From the NCBI GenBank assembly GCA_018714665.1, contig DVNA01000004.1, positions 1 through 33,226 on the forward strand: DNA of 33,226 nt, in the 5' to 3' direction. Both the position numbers and the translations under genes were made by a program. A model generated the notes under the pieces. The model worked only from the letters and a program-made list of their open reading frames with translations, was not told where the DNA came from and searched no databases. The DNA comes from Candidatus Gallibacteroides avistercoris (GTDB lineage: Bacteria; Bacteroidota; Bacteroidia; Bacteroidales; CHK158-818). This document shows, in pieces, positions 1 to 7,418 of this stretch (the stretch's first letter is position 1; each line of letters begins with the position of its first letter).

Positions 1-31
1 AAGGAAATTTTATTTATAAACAGAAATAAAT

Positions 32-39
32 TACTTTTG
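32..39 (+). promoter_or_regulatory. Bacteroidetes -7 promoter element for the TPR gene
   Basis: The sequence TACTTTTG fits the Bacteroidetes -7 consensus TAnnTTTG and lies 54 bases before the ATG of the TPR gene. The expected -33 position (around 9-12) is only T-rich, with no clear TTG, so the promoter is called mainly on the -7 element. The rest of bases 1-93 is AT-rich and holds no gene. Confidence 0.45.
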
Positions 40-93
40 TGCTCCGAAATAAATTTGTTTAACACGTTATAAAGCTAAATAAAACAAATAGTC

Positions 94-777
94 ATGTCAA
101 AAGAACCCAAAACACACGATGAGTTGGATACTGTAAATGAAGCGCTTACCAGATCAGAACAATTTATCGAAAAGAATCAGAAAAATATCATAACGGCGGT
201 TATAGCAGTTATCTTGGTTGTATCTGCCATATTGAGTTTCCGTTATTTCTACATACTTCCCAAACAGGAACGGGCACAAGCCGAGATGTTTAAAGGAGTA
301 TTTTATTTTGAGAAAGACTCGTTTCAGTTGGCTTTGACCGGAAACGGTACAGACTATGTCGGGTTTGAAGCCATTGCCGACGAACACAGCTCAACCCCCG
401 CCGGAAACCTGGCACAGGCATACGCCGGCATCTCTCACATGCGCCTGGGAAATTATGAACAGGCCATCAAATACCTGAAAGCGTTCGATGCCGACGACGA
501 TATGGTAGCTCCTACCTTGATAGGTGCCATTGGCGACTGTTACGTCAATATGGACCAAGTAAAAGAGGGAATCAGCTACTTTGAAAAGGCTGCCAAAAAA
601 GCTGACAACGACTTGATCAGCCCCATTTACCTGAAAAAAGCCGGTATTGCTTACGAAAGCCTGAAAGAGTACGACAAGGCGGTAAAGGCCTACGAAACCA
701 TAAAAAATAAATATGCCAGCTCTATGGAAGCATCCGATATAGAAAAATATATCGAGAGAGCCTCCGTTCAGAAATAA
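94..777 (+). CDS. Membrane-anchored tetratricopeptide-repeat protein
   Basis: A 227-residue protein. Residues 1-30 are charged and cytoplasmic-like. Residues about 31-53 form one hydrophobic membrane segment (rich in I, V, A, L). The remainder is soluble and helical, with at least three TPR-like units near residues 105-130, 140-167 and 175-205; each has the alternating small/aromatic pattern, for example AYAGISHMRLGNYEQAIKYL. The architecture resembles YfgM-type proteins, in which an N-terminal anchor carries a periplasmic TPR domain and which are thought to act as envelope chaperone partners. TPR domains bind other proteins, so a scaffold role in the envelope is inferred; no catalytic motif is visible. 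The gene is followed at 796-827 by a strong hairpin terminator, so it is probably separate from ribH. The exact function is unknown. Confidence 0.85.
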   Translation: MSKEPKTHDELDTVNEALTRSEQFIEKNQKNIITAVIAVILVVSAILSFRYFYILPKQERAQAEMFKGVFYFEKDSFQLALTGNGTDYVGFEAIADEHSSTPAGNLAQAYAGISHMRLGNYEQAIKYLKAFDADDDMVAPTLIGAIGDCYVNMDQVKEGISYFEKAAKKADNDLISPIYLKKAGIAYESLKEYDKAVKAYETIKNKYASSMEASDIEKYIERASVQK

Positions 778-795
778 AAAGTCGATAACACGCAG

Positions 796-827
796 AAAAG
801 AGCCGCTCAACGGACAGCGGCTCTTTT
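796..827 (+). terminator. Intrinsic terminator between the TPR gene and ribH
   Basis: A perfect 12-bp stem, AAAAGAGCCGCT (796-807) pairing with AGCGGCTCTTTT (816-827), with an 8-base loop. A-runs and T-runs flank both sides, so it could act in either direction. It follows the TPR stop codon by 18 bases. Confidence 0.85.
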
Positions 828-844
828 CATATAATAACTGTAAA

Positions 845-1336
845 ATGGCAACAGCATATCAAAATTTGTCGGATTACGATGTAAACAGCGTACCGGACGC
901 ATCCGGCATGACGGTGGCCGTGGTAACGGCCGAGTGGAACCGGAACATTACGGAAAAGTTACTCGAAGGCGCTTGCAACACCCTCGAAAAGCACGGTGTA
1001 AAAGCCGAGAACATAAAGGTGGCGCGCGTACCGGGAACCTTTGAACTCACCTTCGGCGCCCAGCAGATGGCCGAAGCGTACAGTCCCGATGCCGTTATCG
1101 TTTTGGGATGTGTGGTACGTGGCGATACCCCTCATTTCGATTACGTCTGTCAAGGGGTAACACAAGGAATCACGCACCTGAATACTCTGTTCGGTATTCC
1201 CTTCATTTTCGGGGTATTGACCACCGATACCATGCAGCAGGCCGAAGACCGCGCCGGTGGAAAATATGGTAATAAAGGAGACGAAGCGGCTGTTACGGCA
1301 ATAAAAATGCACGATTTTGCTTGCAAGTTAAAATAA
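845..1336 (+). CDS. ribH: 6,7-dimethyl-8-ribityllumazine synthase
   Basis: RibH condenses 5-amino-6-ribitylamino-uracil with 3,4-dihydroxy-2-butanone 4-phosphate to give the lumazine precursor of riboflavin, in the cytoplasm. The 163-residue length is typical. Visible family landmarks are the substrate-binding VPGTFEL block (about residues 62-68), the active-site VRGDTPHFDYVC block (about 90-101, with the histidine that acts in catalysis), and the late AGGKYGNKG phosphate-binding stretch (about 137-145). The start at ATG 845 lies 17 bases after the upstream terminator stem. No FMN riboswitch is present: the upstream gap is only 67 bases and is filled by the terminator. The other riboflavin genes are not in this window. 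The 3' end overlaps the promoter region of the tRNA pair. Confidence 0.97.
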   Translation: MATAYQNLSDYDVNSVPDASGMTVAVVTAEWNRNITEKLLEGACNTLEKHGVKAENIKVARVPGTFELTFGAQQMAEAYSPDAVIVLGCVVRGDTPHFDYVCQGVTQGITHLNTLFGIPFIFGVLTTDTMQQAEDRAGGKYGNKGDEAAVTAIKMHDFACKLK

Positions 1337-1350
1337 TAATTGTACCTTTG
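1321..1350 (+). promoter_or_regulatory. Bacteroidetes promoter for the tRNA pair
   Basis: TTG at 1321-1323 and TACCTTTG at 1343-1350 are separated by 19 bases, which matches the Bacteroidetes -33/-7 arrangement (TTG, N19-21, TAnnTTTG). The -33 part lies inside the last codons of ribH, which stops at 1336. The tRNA-Tyr begins 17 bases after the -7 element. Together with the tRNAs and the terminator this explains most of the gene-free stretch from 1337 to 1714. Confidence 0.75.
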
Positions 1351-1366
1351 CCACGCAAATAAAAAA

Positions 1367-1449
1367 GGGCGAATACCAGAGTGGCCAAATGGGGCAGACT
1401 GTAAATCTGCTGTCTTACGACTTCGGTGGTTCGAATCCATCTTCGCCCA
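1367..1449 (+). tRNA. tRNA-Tyr (anticodon GTA)
   Basis: An 83-base tRNA with a long variable arm (class II), as expected for bacterial tRNA-Tyr. The acceptor stem pairs GGGCGAA (1367-1373) with TTCGCCC (1442-1448), and the discriminator base is A (1449). The anticodon stem is GCAGA/TCTGC with the loop CTGTAAA, giving anticodon GTA at 1401-1403. The T-arm has GGTGG-TTCGAAT-CCATC. The CCA tail is not encoded. Confidence 0.97.
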
Positions 1450-1479
1450 CACCTCTTCCAGAGGAAGCCAAGTTTGTTT

Positions 1480-1555
1480 GCGGGAGTAGCTCAGTCGATA
1501 GAGCATCAGCCTTCCAAGCTGAGGGTCGCGGGTTTGAGTCCCGTTTCCCGCTCCA
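1480..1555 (+). tRNA. tRNA-Gly (anticodon TCC)
   Basis: The acceptor stem pairs GCGGGAG (1480-1486) with TTCCCGC (1545-1551); the innermost pair is G-T. The anticodon stem is TCAGC/GCTGA with the loop CTTCCAA, giving anticodon TCC at 1513-1515. The T-arm is GCGGG-TTTGAGT-CCCGT. Unlike the neighbouring tRNA-Tyr, this one encodes its CCA (1553-1555), after a T discriminator. The two tRNAs are 30 bases apart and are probably cotranscribed. Confidence 0.97.
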
Positions 1556-1588
1556 AAAGACCGGAACAATTCTGTTCCGGTCTTTTTT
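1555..1588 (+). terminator. Intrinsic terminator after the tRNA pair
   Basis: A 14-bp stem, AAAAGACCGGAACA (1555-1568) pairing with TGTTCCGGTCTTTT (1573-1586), with a 4-base loop and a run of T. It starts directly at the tRNA-Gly CCA end. About 90 bases of pyrimidine-rich, gene-free sequence follow before the metG promoter. Confidence 0.92.
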
Positions 1589-1677
1589 TGTTTATTCCGG
1601 TCGTTTTTCCCCTCTCTGGGGGTGTTTCCTCCCTCATTCTCTTTCTGCCGGATAGCCCTGATTCTGATTATAAATTG

Positions 1678-1685
1678 TATATTTG
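1678..1685 (+). promoter_or_regulatory. metG: Bacteroidetes -7 promoter element for metG
   Basis: TATATTTG fits TAnnTTTG and lies 29 bases before the chosen metG start. A -33 TTG at the correct distance is not evident; the nearest candidate is CTG at 1658-1660, 17 bases upstream. The position argues against translation starting upstream at 1622. Confidence 0.5.
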
Positions 1686-1714
1686 CAAACAGAAAACAAG
1701 ATATGCACACCTAT

Positions 1715-3754
1715 ATGGAAAAGAAATTTAAACGCACATTGGTAACTACCGCGCTTCCGTATGCAAACGGGCCGGTACACATCGGACATTTGGCAGGCGT
1801 GTACGTCCCTGCCGACATCTATACCCGCTACCTCCGCCTTAAAGGCGAGGATGTGATCATGATTGGCGGATCGGACGAACATGGCGTACCCATCACCCTC
1901 AAAGCCAAAGCCGAAGGCGTTTCTCCGCAGGATGTGGTAGATCGTTATCACAACATCATAAAAAAATCGTTTGAAGATTTCGGAATATCGTTCGACATAT
2001 ATTCCCGTACAAGTTCGGCGATACATCACCAGACAGCCTCCGACTTCTTCCGTACCCTCTACGACAAAGGCGTCTTTATTGAAAAGACGAGCGAACAGTA
2101 TTATGACCAGGAGGCGCACCAGTTTCTGGCAGACCGTTATATCACCGGTACCTGTCCCCATTGCAAGAATGAGCACGCTTACGGCGACCAGTGCGAAGCC
2201 TGCGGTACCTCGCTCAACGCCACCGACCTGATCAACCCCCGGTCGGCCATCAGCGGAAGTACCCCCGTCATGCGCGAAACCAAGCACTGGTATCTGCCGC
2301 TCGACAAATACGAGGACTTTCTCCGCCAGTGGATACTCGAAGGACACAAGGAGTGGAAGCCCAATGTATATGGACAGTGCAAATCGTGGTTGGATATGGG
2401 GTTGCAGCCCCGTGCCGTCAGCCGCGATTTGGATTGGGGCGTACCCGTACCCGTAGAGGGAGCCGAAGGAAAGGTACTGTACGTATGGTTCGACGCCCCC
2501 ATCGGTTACATCTCCAACACCAAGGAGCTGCTTCCCGATACGTGGGAAAAGTACTGGAAAGATGAGGAGACCAAAATGGTCCATTTCATCGGGAAAGACA
2601 ACATCGTATTCCACTGCATCGTCTTCCCCACGATGTTGAAGGCCGAAGGCAGTTACATCCTTCCCGAAAATGTTCCGGCCAACGAATTCCTCAATTTGGA
2701 GGGCGATAAAATATCTACCTCGCGCAACTGGGCCGTCTGGCTGCACGAGTACCTGGAAGAGTTTCCCGGCAAACAGGATGTCTTGCGCTATGTCTTGACA
2801 GCCAATGCCCCCGAGACAAAAGACAACGACTTTACCTGGAAAGATTTTCAGGCACGTAACAACAACGAGCTGGTAGCCATCCTGGGCAACTTCGTCAACC
2901 GGGCCATGGTACTGACCCATAAATATTTTGCAGGCAAGGTGCCGGTTTGCGGGGCGATGACCGAATACGATACCCAGACCCTCGAAGATTTCAAAAACAT
3001 AAAAAAAGAGCTGGAATCGTTCATCGAGACCTACCGTTTTCGCGATGCCCTGAAAGAGGCGATGAACCTGGCCCGTATCGGCAACAAATACCTGGCCGAT
3101 ACCGAACCGTGGAAATTGGCCAAAACCGATATGAACCGTGTCGGCACCATCCTGAACCTGTCGTTGCAGATAGCTGCCAACCTGGCCATCGCCTTTGAGC
3201 CGTTCCTTCCCTTCTCTGCGAGCAAACTGCGCAAGATGCTCTCCATGCCGCAATGCGACTGGAACCGTCTGGGCGACACCGACATCCTGCCCGAAGGGCT
3301 TCAACTGGGACAGGCGGAACTGCTGTTTGAAAAGATAGAAGATGCCGTGGTAGAGGCCCAGATACAGAAGCTGCTCGATACCAAAAAGGCCAACGAACTG
3401 AAAAACTATACCCCCCAGCCGGCCAAGGCGAACATCTCGTTTGAAGATTTTACCCGCATGGATATTCGTGTCGGCCGGGTATTGGAGGCAGAACGGGTAC
3501 CGAAAACCACCAAACTGATGAAATTGAAGATCGATACGGGCATAGACCGTCGCACCGTCGTATCGGGCATTGCCGAACATTTTACCCCCGAGGAGGTAGT
3601 CGGTCGGCAGGTATCCATTTTGGTGAACCTCGAACCCCGTAAGATCAAGGGAATCGAATCGCAGGGCATGATTCTGATGGCTGAAAATGCCGACGGCAAG
3701 TTGGTTTTCGTACAACCCTCGGCCGAGGTGAAGAACGGCTCCCAAGTTCGGTAA
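1715..3754 (+). CDS. metG: Methionyl-tRNA synthetase
   Basis: MetG charges tRNA-Met with methionine using ATP. The start at ATG 1715 gives 679 residues beginning MEKKFKR; an in-frame ATG at 1703 is possible, while the farther upstream frame (from 1622) would precede the putative promoter. Class I signatures are HIGH at residues 22-25 and KISTS at 332-336 (the KMSKS loop). A four-cysteine zinc knuckle (Cys147, 150, 160, 163) lies in the connective-peptide region. After the helical anticodon domain, residues about 575-679 form a C-terminal OB-fold tRNA-binding domain (starting near SFEDFTRMDIRVGRV), the dimerising extension found in many bacterial MetG proteins. The flippase gene begins only 30 bases after the stop with no clear terminator, so read-through into the glycan genes is possible. 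Confidence 0.97.
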   Translation: MEKKFKRTLVTTALPYANGPVHIGHLAGVYVPADIYTRYLRLKGEDVIMIGGSDEHGVPITLKAKAEGVSPQDVVDRYHNIIKKSFEDFGISFDIYSRTSSAIHHQTASDFFRTLYDKGVFIEKTSEQYYDQEAHQFLADRYITGTCPHCKNEHAYGDQCEACGTSLNATDLINPRSAISGSTPVMRETKHWYLPLDKYEDFLRQWILEGHKEWKPNVYGQCKSWLDMGLQPRAVSRDLDWGVPVPVEGAEGKVLYVWFDAPIGYISNTKELLPDTWEKYWKDEETKMVHFIGKDNIVFHCIVFPTMLKAEGSYILPENVPANEFLNLEGDKISTSRNWAVWLHEYLEEFPGKQDVLRYVLTANAPETKDNDFTWKDFQARNNNELVAILGNFVNRAMVLTHKYFAGKVPVCGAMTEYDTQTLEDFKNIKKELESFIETYRFRDALKEAMNLARIGNKYLADTEPWKLAKTDMNRVGTILNLSLQIAANLAIAFEPFLPFSASKLRKMLSMPQCDWNRLGDTDILPEGLQLGQAELLFEKIEDAVVEAQIQKLLDTKKANELKNYTPQPAKANISFEDFTRMDIRVGRVLEAERVPKTTKLMKLKIDTGIDRRTVVSGIAEHFTPEEVVGRQVSILVNLEPRKIKGIESQGMILMAENADGKLVFVQPSAEVKNGSQVR

Positions 3755-3784
3755 TCTTCCTTTTTCATCGAGAAAAGTTGTGCC

Positions 3785-5236
3785 ATGTCCGGAGAGAGTC
3801 CCCTGAAAGTCAAAACCCAGCACGCGTTGTTGTGGAATGCGTTGGACAAGGTGGTCTTGCAACTTGTCTCGCTGGCGATTAACCTGATTCTGGCCCGGGA
3901 ACTGCTGGACGATACCGACTATGGCCTTTGGGGGATGTTGGCCATTTTTGTGGCCATTGCCAACGCCATGACCGATTGCGGCCTTTCGTCGGCGTTGATA
4001 CGGAAATCCGTCATTTCAGAAAAAGATTACAATACGGCGTTCTATTTCAACCTTGCCTCGTCGTTGCTCCTGTACGGGATACTCTATGCTGCCGCCCCGG
4101 CCATCGCCCGTTTTTACGATGAACCGGTGCTGGTACCGTTGTCGCGGGTACTGTTTCTGGTCCCGATTCTCAATGCCGTAGGGTTGGTACAATCGACGCA
4201 ACTGGCCAAGCAGATACGGTTCAGCCGGCTGACGTTGGTCAATATGGGCAGTCTGCTCTTTTCCGGCGTAGCCGCCATTGCCACGGCCCTGTACGGGTAT
4301 GGCGTCTGGGCGCTCATCATCCAGCAGGTGGTGTTGGCCGGGTCCAAGAGCTTGTTGCTGTGGATGCTGAACCGGTGGCGTCCCAAGTGGCAGTTCAGCA
4401 CGGAATCGTTTAAGGAGATGTTCTTTTTCGGGACCAACCTGACCCTCTCCGGCATCTTGAATGTCGTTTTCCTGAACATATACTCCTCGTTTCTGGGGAA
4501 GTTGTACAAAGAGGATGTCGGTTTCTATGCACAGGCAGTCCGTTGGAGCGACATGGCGGTTTTCTCCCTGGCCGGGACCATCCAGACGGCCACCTATCCC
4601 GTGTTCAGCGCCGTCCAGACCGACACGCAACGGCTTCTTCGCGCCTATCGCAAGACGATGCGTTTTACGGCATTCGTATCCCTGCCGGCCCTGTTGGGGC
4701 TGGTTTTGGTCAGTCGGCCGCTGTTGCTTTGTCTGCTGACCGACAAGTGGGCCGCCTCCATCCCCTATATGCAACTGCTCTGTTTGGCCGGTATCTTTAC
4801 TGTCTTTACGCAGGTGAACCACAATTTCTTGAAGATTGCCGGGAACTCGCGGATGCTGCTGTTGCTCGAAATAGGCAAGATGGCGTTGGTCGGCATCGTG
4901 TTCCTGCTTACCTGGCACCTCTCGCCCGTGGCCATTGTGGCCGGACAGGTACTGGTACGGGTAGTGGTCTATTTCTCGAATGCCTATTTCATCGGCAGGG
5001 TAGTGGGGTATGGCTGGTGGATGCAGTGCAGGGATATCTTCCCGTACGCCGCAATCAGCGGGGCCATGGTAGTGGTGGGGTATGTAGCGGGGCTTCCCGT
5101 TCAGAACATATACGGACAACTGTTCCTGCAAATAGCCATCTGTGCGCTCTTCTACCTGGGCGTCAACAAATGGTTGCATTCCAAGATATTGAGTGAAGTT
5201 TTACAGATATTAAAAAAAGAGAAGAGAGAGATATGA
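3785..5236 (+). CDS. Wzx-type lipid-linked oligosaccharide flippase
   Basis: A 483-residue, highly hydrophobic protein with about 12-14 predicted membrane segments, matching the polysaccharide-biosynthesis branch of the MVF/MOP exporter superfamily (Wzx/WzxC-like). Such proteins move undecaprenyl-linked glycans across the inner membrane. The N-terminal stretch (KTQHALLWNALDKVVLQLVSLAINLILAR) is typical, with an amphipathic lead-in followed by the first membrane helix; residues 150-190 contain another typical helical pair. It is the only flippase in the window and overlaps the next glycosyltransferase gene by 4 bases (ATGA), so the two are translationally coupled. Its likely cargo is the glycan built by the transferases of this locus, including legionaminic acid; this is inferred from context. 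A gene symbol is withheld because Wzx specificity cannot be read from sequence. Confidence 0.9.
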   Translation: MSGESPLKVKTQHALLWNALDKVVLQLVSLAINLILARELLDDTDYGLWGMLAIFVAIANAMTDCGLSSALIRKSVISEKDYNTAFYFNLASSLLLYGILYAAAPAIARFYDEPVLVPLSRVLFLVPILNAVGLVQSTQLAKQIRFSRLTLVNMGSLLFSGVAAIATALYGYGVWALIIQQVVLAGSKSLLLWMLNRWRPKWQFSTESFKEMFFFGTNLTLSGILNVVFLNIYSSFLGKLYKEDVGFYAQAVRWSDMAVFSLAGTIQTATYPVFSAVQTDTQRLLRAYRKTMRFTAFVSLPALLGLVLVSRPLLLCLLTDKWAASIPYMQLLCLAGIFTVFTQVNHNFLKIAGNSRMLLLLEIGKMALVGIVFLLTWHLSPVAIVAGQVLVRVVVYFSNAYFIGRVVGYGWWMQCRDIFPYAAISGAMVVVGYVAGLPVQNIYGQLFLQIAICALFYLGVNKWLHSKILSEVLQILKKEKREI

Positions 5237-6213
5237 AGACGACAGACAATCCTACCGTAAGCGTATTGATGATATGCTACAATCAACAGGAGTATGTGGG
5301 TCAGGCGATCCGGAGCGTCATGCGGCAGAAGACGACCTTCCCCGTCGAGTTGATTATCCACGACGATTGCAGTACTGATGGTACGGGAGAGGTCTGTATG
5401 CAGTATGCCCGCCGCTATCCAGAGTCGATCCGTTATGTGCGGAACGAAAAAAATGTGGGGTTGGAGGAGAATTTCATCCGTGCCTACCACTTGGCGCGGG
5501 GAAAATACATTGCCATTTGCGAGGGCGATGACTATTGGTTGGGACGGAAAAAGTTGCAGCGGCAGGTCCGTGTGATGGAGGCCCATCCCGAGTATGCCAT
5601 CTGTTTCCATCGGACGCTGAACTACTATATGCACGACGGCAGCAAGAGCCTTACCGCCCGTGAACGGCCCGCTGTTACCACCTTGTACGATTTGGCCCGG
5701 AAGAATTATATCTCGAATGTCTCGTGCCTCTACCGCAAGCAGCCGTTCGAGTTGCCCGCATGGATGTCGCAGGTACGCACCTACGACTATGCCATGCACC
5801 TGCTCAACGCCTGTTACGGCAAAATCGTCTTCCTTCCGCAGGTGATGGCCGTTTACCGGATACACGGTCGCAGCGTATGGAGCGAGTCGGGTGCCGAGAA
5901 GCGTTATCAGATTGCCATGAAGGTGCGTGAATGCGTCATGCTGCATCTGGCCGATACACATCCCGAGGTAGCCGCCATCTTGCGCGAGAAGTACCTGGAT
6001 AATGCCCAAGCGTTGTTGCGTTATTACCGGGCACAGGAAAACCGCGACGGGTTCGACTCGGTTCTGCGTGAGGTACAGCACTACTTTCCCGGTTTTACGG
6101 CGGGCGATGTAGGCGACGCCCTCCCTTCGGGAGGCTCCCCCTTCCGGGCGTTTTTATCTTCGGCCCGGCGTCAGCTTTCAAAATGGTTGCCGCTTCCCGG
6201 CAGGCGGATATAG
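5233..6213 (+). CDS. Family 2 glycosyltransferase
   Basis: A 326-residue GT-A fold transferase. The N-terminus has the nucleotide-sugar binding strand VSVLMICYNQQEYV (about residues 9-22). HDDCSTDG follows (Asp44-Asp45), and a GDDYW motif (98-102) supplies the metal-binding acidic residues. The C-terminal third has no recognisable extra domain and no membrane segments, so the enzyme probably acts at the cytoplasmic face on a lipid-linked acceptor. Donor and acceptor sugars cannot be told from sequence. The start codon overlaps the flippase stop. The stop codon at 6211-6213 is only 4 bases from the convergent phosphatase stop at 6218, with no terminator in between. Confidence 0.9.
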   Translation: MKTTDNPTVSVLMICYNQQEYVGQAIRSVMRQKTTFPVELIIHDDCSTDGTGEVCMQYARRYPESIRYVRNEKNVGLEENFIRAYHLARGKYIAICEGDDYWLGRKKLQRQVRVMEAHPEYAICFHRTLNYYMHDGSKSLTARERPAVTTLYDLARKNYISNVSCLYRKQPFELPAWMSQVRTYDYAMHLLNACYGKIVFLPQVMAVYRIHGRSVWSESGAEKRYQIAMKVRECVMLHLADTHPEVAAILREKYLDNAQALLRYYRAQENRDGFDSVLREVQHYFPGFTAGDVGDALPSGGSPFRAFLSSARRQLSKWLPLPGRRI

Positions 6214-6217
6214 GCGA

Positions 6218-6721
6218 TCAAAGGCTTTCGTAACGCTTCATGATGTCGTCGAAGAGCCTTTCCCGTTTCAGAATCCATTCGATAAATTCCCGGAAAGCAC
6301 CGTTCCCTCCACAGCGTGAGGTAACTACCTGTACCCGATCCTTGACGTAATCGACGGCATTTGCCGGCGATGCGCTCAGCCCTGCGTGCAGCAACAGCGG
6401 CAGGTCGTTGATATCATCCCCCATAAAGGCCACCTCTTGCAGCGTGATGCCCATTTGCTGGCATAGCTCACGGGCCAGCGAGAGCTTGTCTTTTACCCCC
6501 AGGAAGATGTGTTCGATGTGAAGTTTCTCGCCTCTTTTCCGGACAATCTCGGTATTCTCTCCCGTCATAATGGCTACCGGAATACCCAGGTCGCGGCAGA
6601 AAATCACGCCCCAGCCGTCGGCTACGTGGAAGCGTTTCATTACATCGCCCTCGCGGGTATAGTACATTCCCCCGTCGGTCCATACACCGTCTATGTCGGT
6701 AATTATCAGTTTCGGTAACAT
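6218..6721 (-). CDS. KdsC-like HAD-superfamily phosphatase
   Basis: A 167-residue, cap-less HAD phosphatase of the KdsC type. The DxD nucleophile motif is DID at residues 9-11, a TGEN motif follows at 53-56, and GDDIND lies at 101-106. The C-terminal GGNGAFRE tail (138-145) corresponds to the conserved tail that completes the neighbouring active site in KdsC tetramers. KdsC enzymes remove phosphate from Kdo-8-phosphate; close relatives act on nonulosonate-9-phosphates and are fused to CMP-sialate synthetases in some organisms. The start is ATG 6721; the longer upstream frame lies inside legF and is rejected. It is the last gene of the legionaminate operon, 2 bases after the legF stop. The legionaminate route assembled here yields a non-phosphorylated sugar, so its job is unclear. 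It could be a Kdo-8-P phosphatase housed here. Confidence 0.88.
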   Translation of the reverse strand: MLPKLIITDIDGVWTDGGMYYTREGDVMKRFHVADGWGVIFCRDLGIPVAIMTGENTEIVRKRGEKLHIEHIFLGVKDKLSLARELCQQMGITLQEVAFMGDDINDLPLLLHAGLSASPANAVDYVKDRVQVVTSRCGGNGAFREFIEWILKRERLFDDIMKRYESL

Positions 6722-6723
6722 GG

Positions 6724-7413
6724 TTATAGCAATTTTTCTTTTAGGATAAATTCGGCAAATGCCCAATCCAGCGGCGAGTCCAGGTCGAGCGAGTGGAGCT
6801 CGTCCATCTCCCACTTGCGGATACGTTCGAACCGCGCGAGCGGTTTCTCCCGCAACGTTTGCGGACGTATCACGTAAACCGCCCCGTTGTATTCCCACAC
6901 CGGAGGGGCTTCCTGTCGGCGGGTGTAGCATCCTTTCCCTTTCGAGATGCGCAGAAAACCCGCTTCGTCCGTCTCGAACAGGTTATAGTAGGGGTTGGCC
7001 GAGGCCTGTTTGACCGACACCACCATATCGGTATCGTCGTCGTACAACGCTGTGGCGCCGGCTACATCTTCTACCCGCCGGAAAGGCGAGGTAGGTTGCA
7101 ACAAGATGACGGCATCGAACTGACGTCCGGCCTGTTGGTAGTGGTCTAAGGCGTGCAGGATTACCTCCCGGCTGCCCGAGGTGTCGGACGAGAGGGCCTC
7201 CGGACGGACAAACGGTACCCGCAATCCATATCCTTCGGCAATCCGGATAATCTCTTCGTCATCGGTCGATACGCAGATGTTTTCCGCATCGGTCAGTTGC
7301 AGAGCCATTTCGATGGAGTAACCTATCAGCGGGATACCTGCCAGCGGTTTCCGGTTTTTATGGGGAATCCCCTTGCTCCCTTTGCGGGCGGGAATCAGGT
7401 AGAGTCCGTTCAT
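6724..7413 (-). CDS. legF: CMP-legionaminic acid synthetase (acylneuraminate cytidylyltransferase family)
   Basis: This enzyme transfers CMP from CTP to a nonulosonic acid. The 229-residue product starts at ATG 7413 and has the N-terminal cytidylyltransferase signature ARKGSKGIPHKN (residues 9-20), followed by the LQPTSPFRR motif near residue 100. The family includes NeuA, PseF and LegF, which cannot be separated by these motifs; LegF is chosen because the whole neighbouring set is of the legionaminate type. There is no fused phosphatase domain, but a separate KdsC-like gene follows 2 bases downstream. The gap to the upstream ptmE stop is 5 bases. The activated sugar would be used by the operon's candidate transferase at 13390-14259. 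Confidence 0.88.
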   Translation of the reverse strand: MNGLYLIPARKGSKGIPHKNRKPLAGIPLIGYSIEMALQLTDAENICVSTDDEEIIRIAEGYGLRVPFVRPEALSSDTSGSREVILHALDHYQQAGRQFDAVILLQPTSPFRRVEDVAGATALYDDDTDMVVSVKQASANPYYNLFETDEAGFLRISKGKGCYTRRQEAPPVWEYNGAVYVIRPQTLREKPLARFERIRKWEMDELHSLDLDSPLDWAFAEFILKEKLL

Positions 7414-7418
7414 GGGTA

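Noticed and set aside
778..844. FMN riboswitch before ribH.
   Set aside because: The 67-base gap is filled by a simple terminator hairpin and lacks the RFN element's multi-helix structure.
1622..1714. N-terminal extension of MetG from 1622.
   Set aside because: It would run through the putative promoter and has no similarity to MetG N-termini; ATG 1715 gives the usual MEKKFKR start.
1634..3862. Long antisense reading frame of 742 codons opposite metG.
   Set aside because: It is a shadow frame caused by codon bias: no known motifs, and it crosses the metG promoter and the flippase start.
4016..5179. Antisense frame of 387 codons opposite the flippase gene.
   Set aside because: Highly polar Q/G/R-rich composition typical of the complement of a hydrophobic membrane protein gene; no domain features.
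6121..6134. CTCCCTTCGGGAGG hairpin near the end of the GT2 gene as a terminator.
   Set aside because: It is inside the coding sequence, 80 bases before the stop, with no T-run after it.
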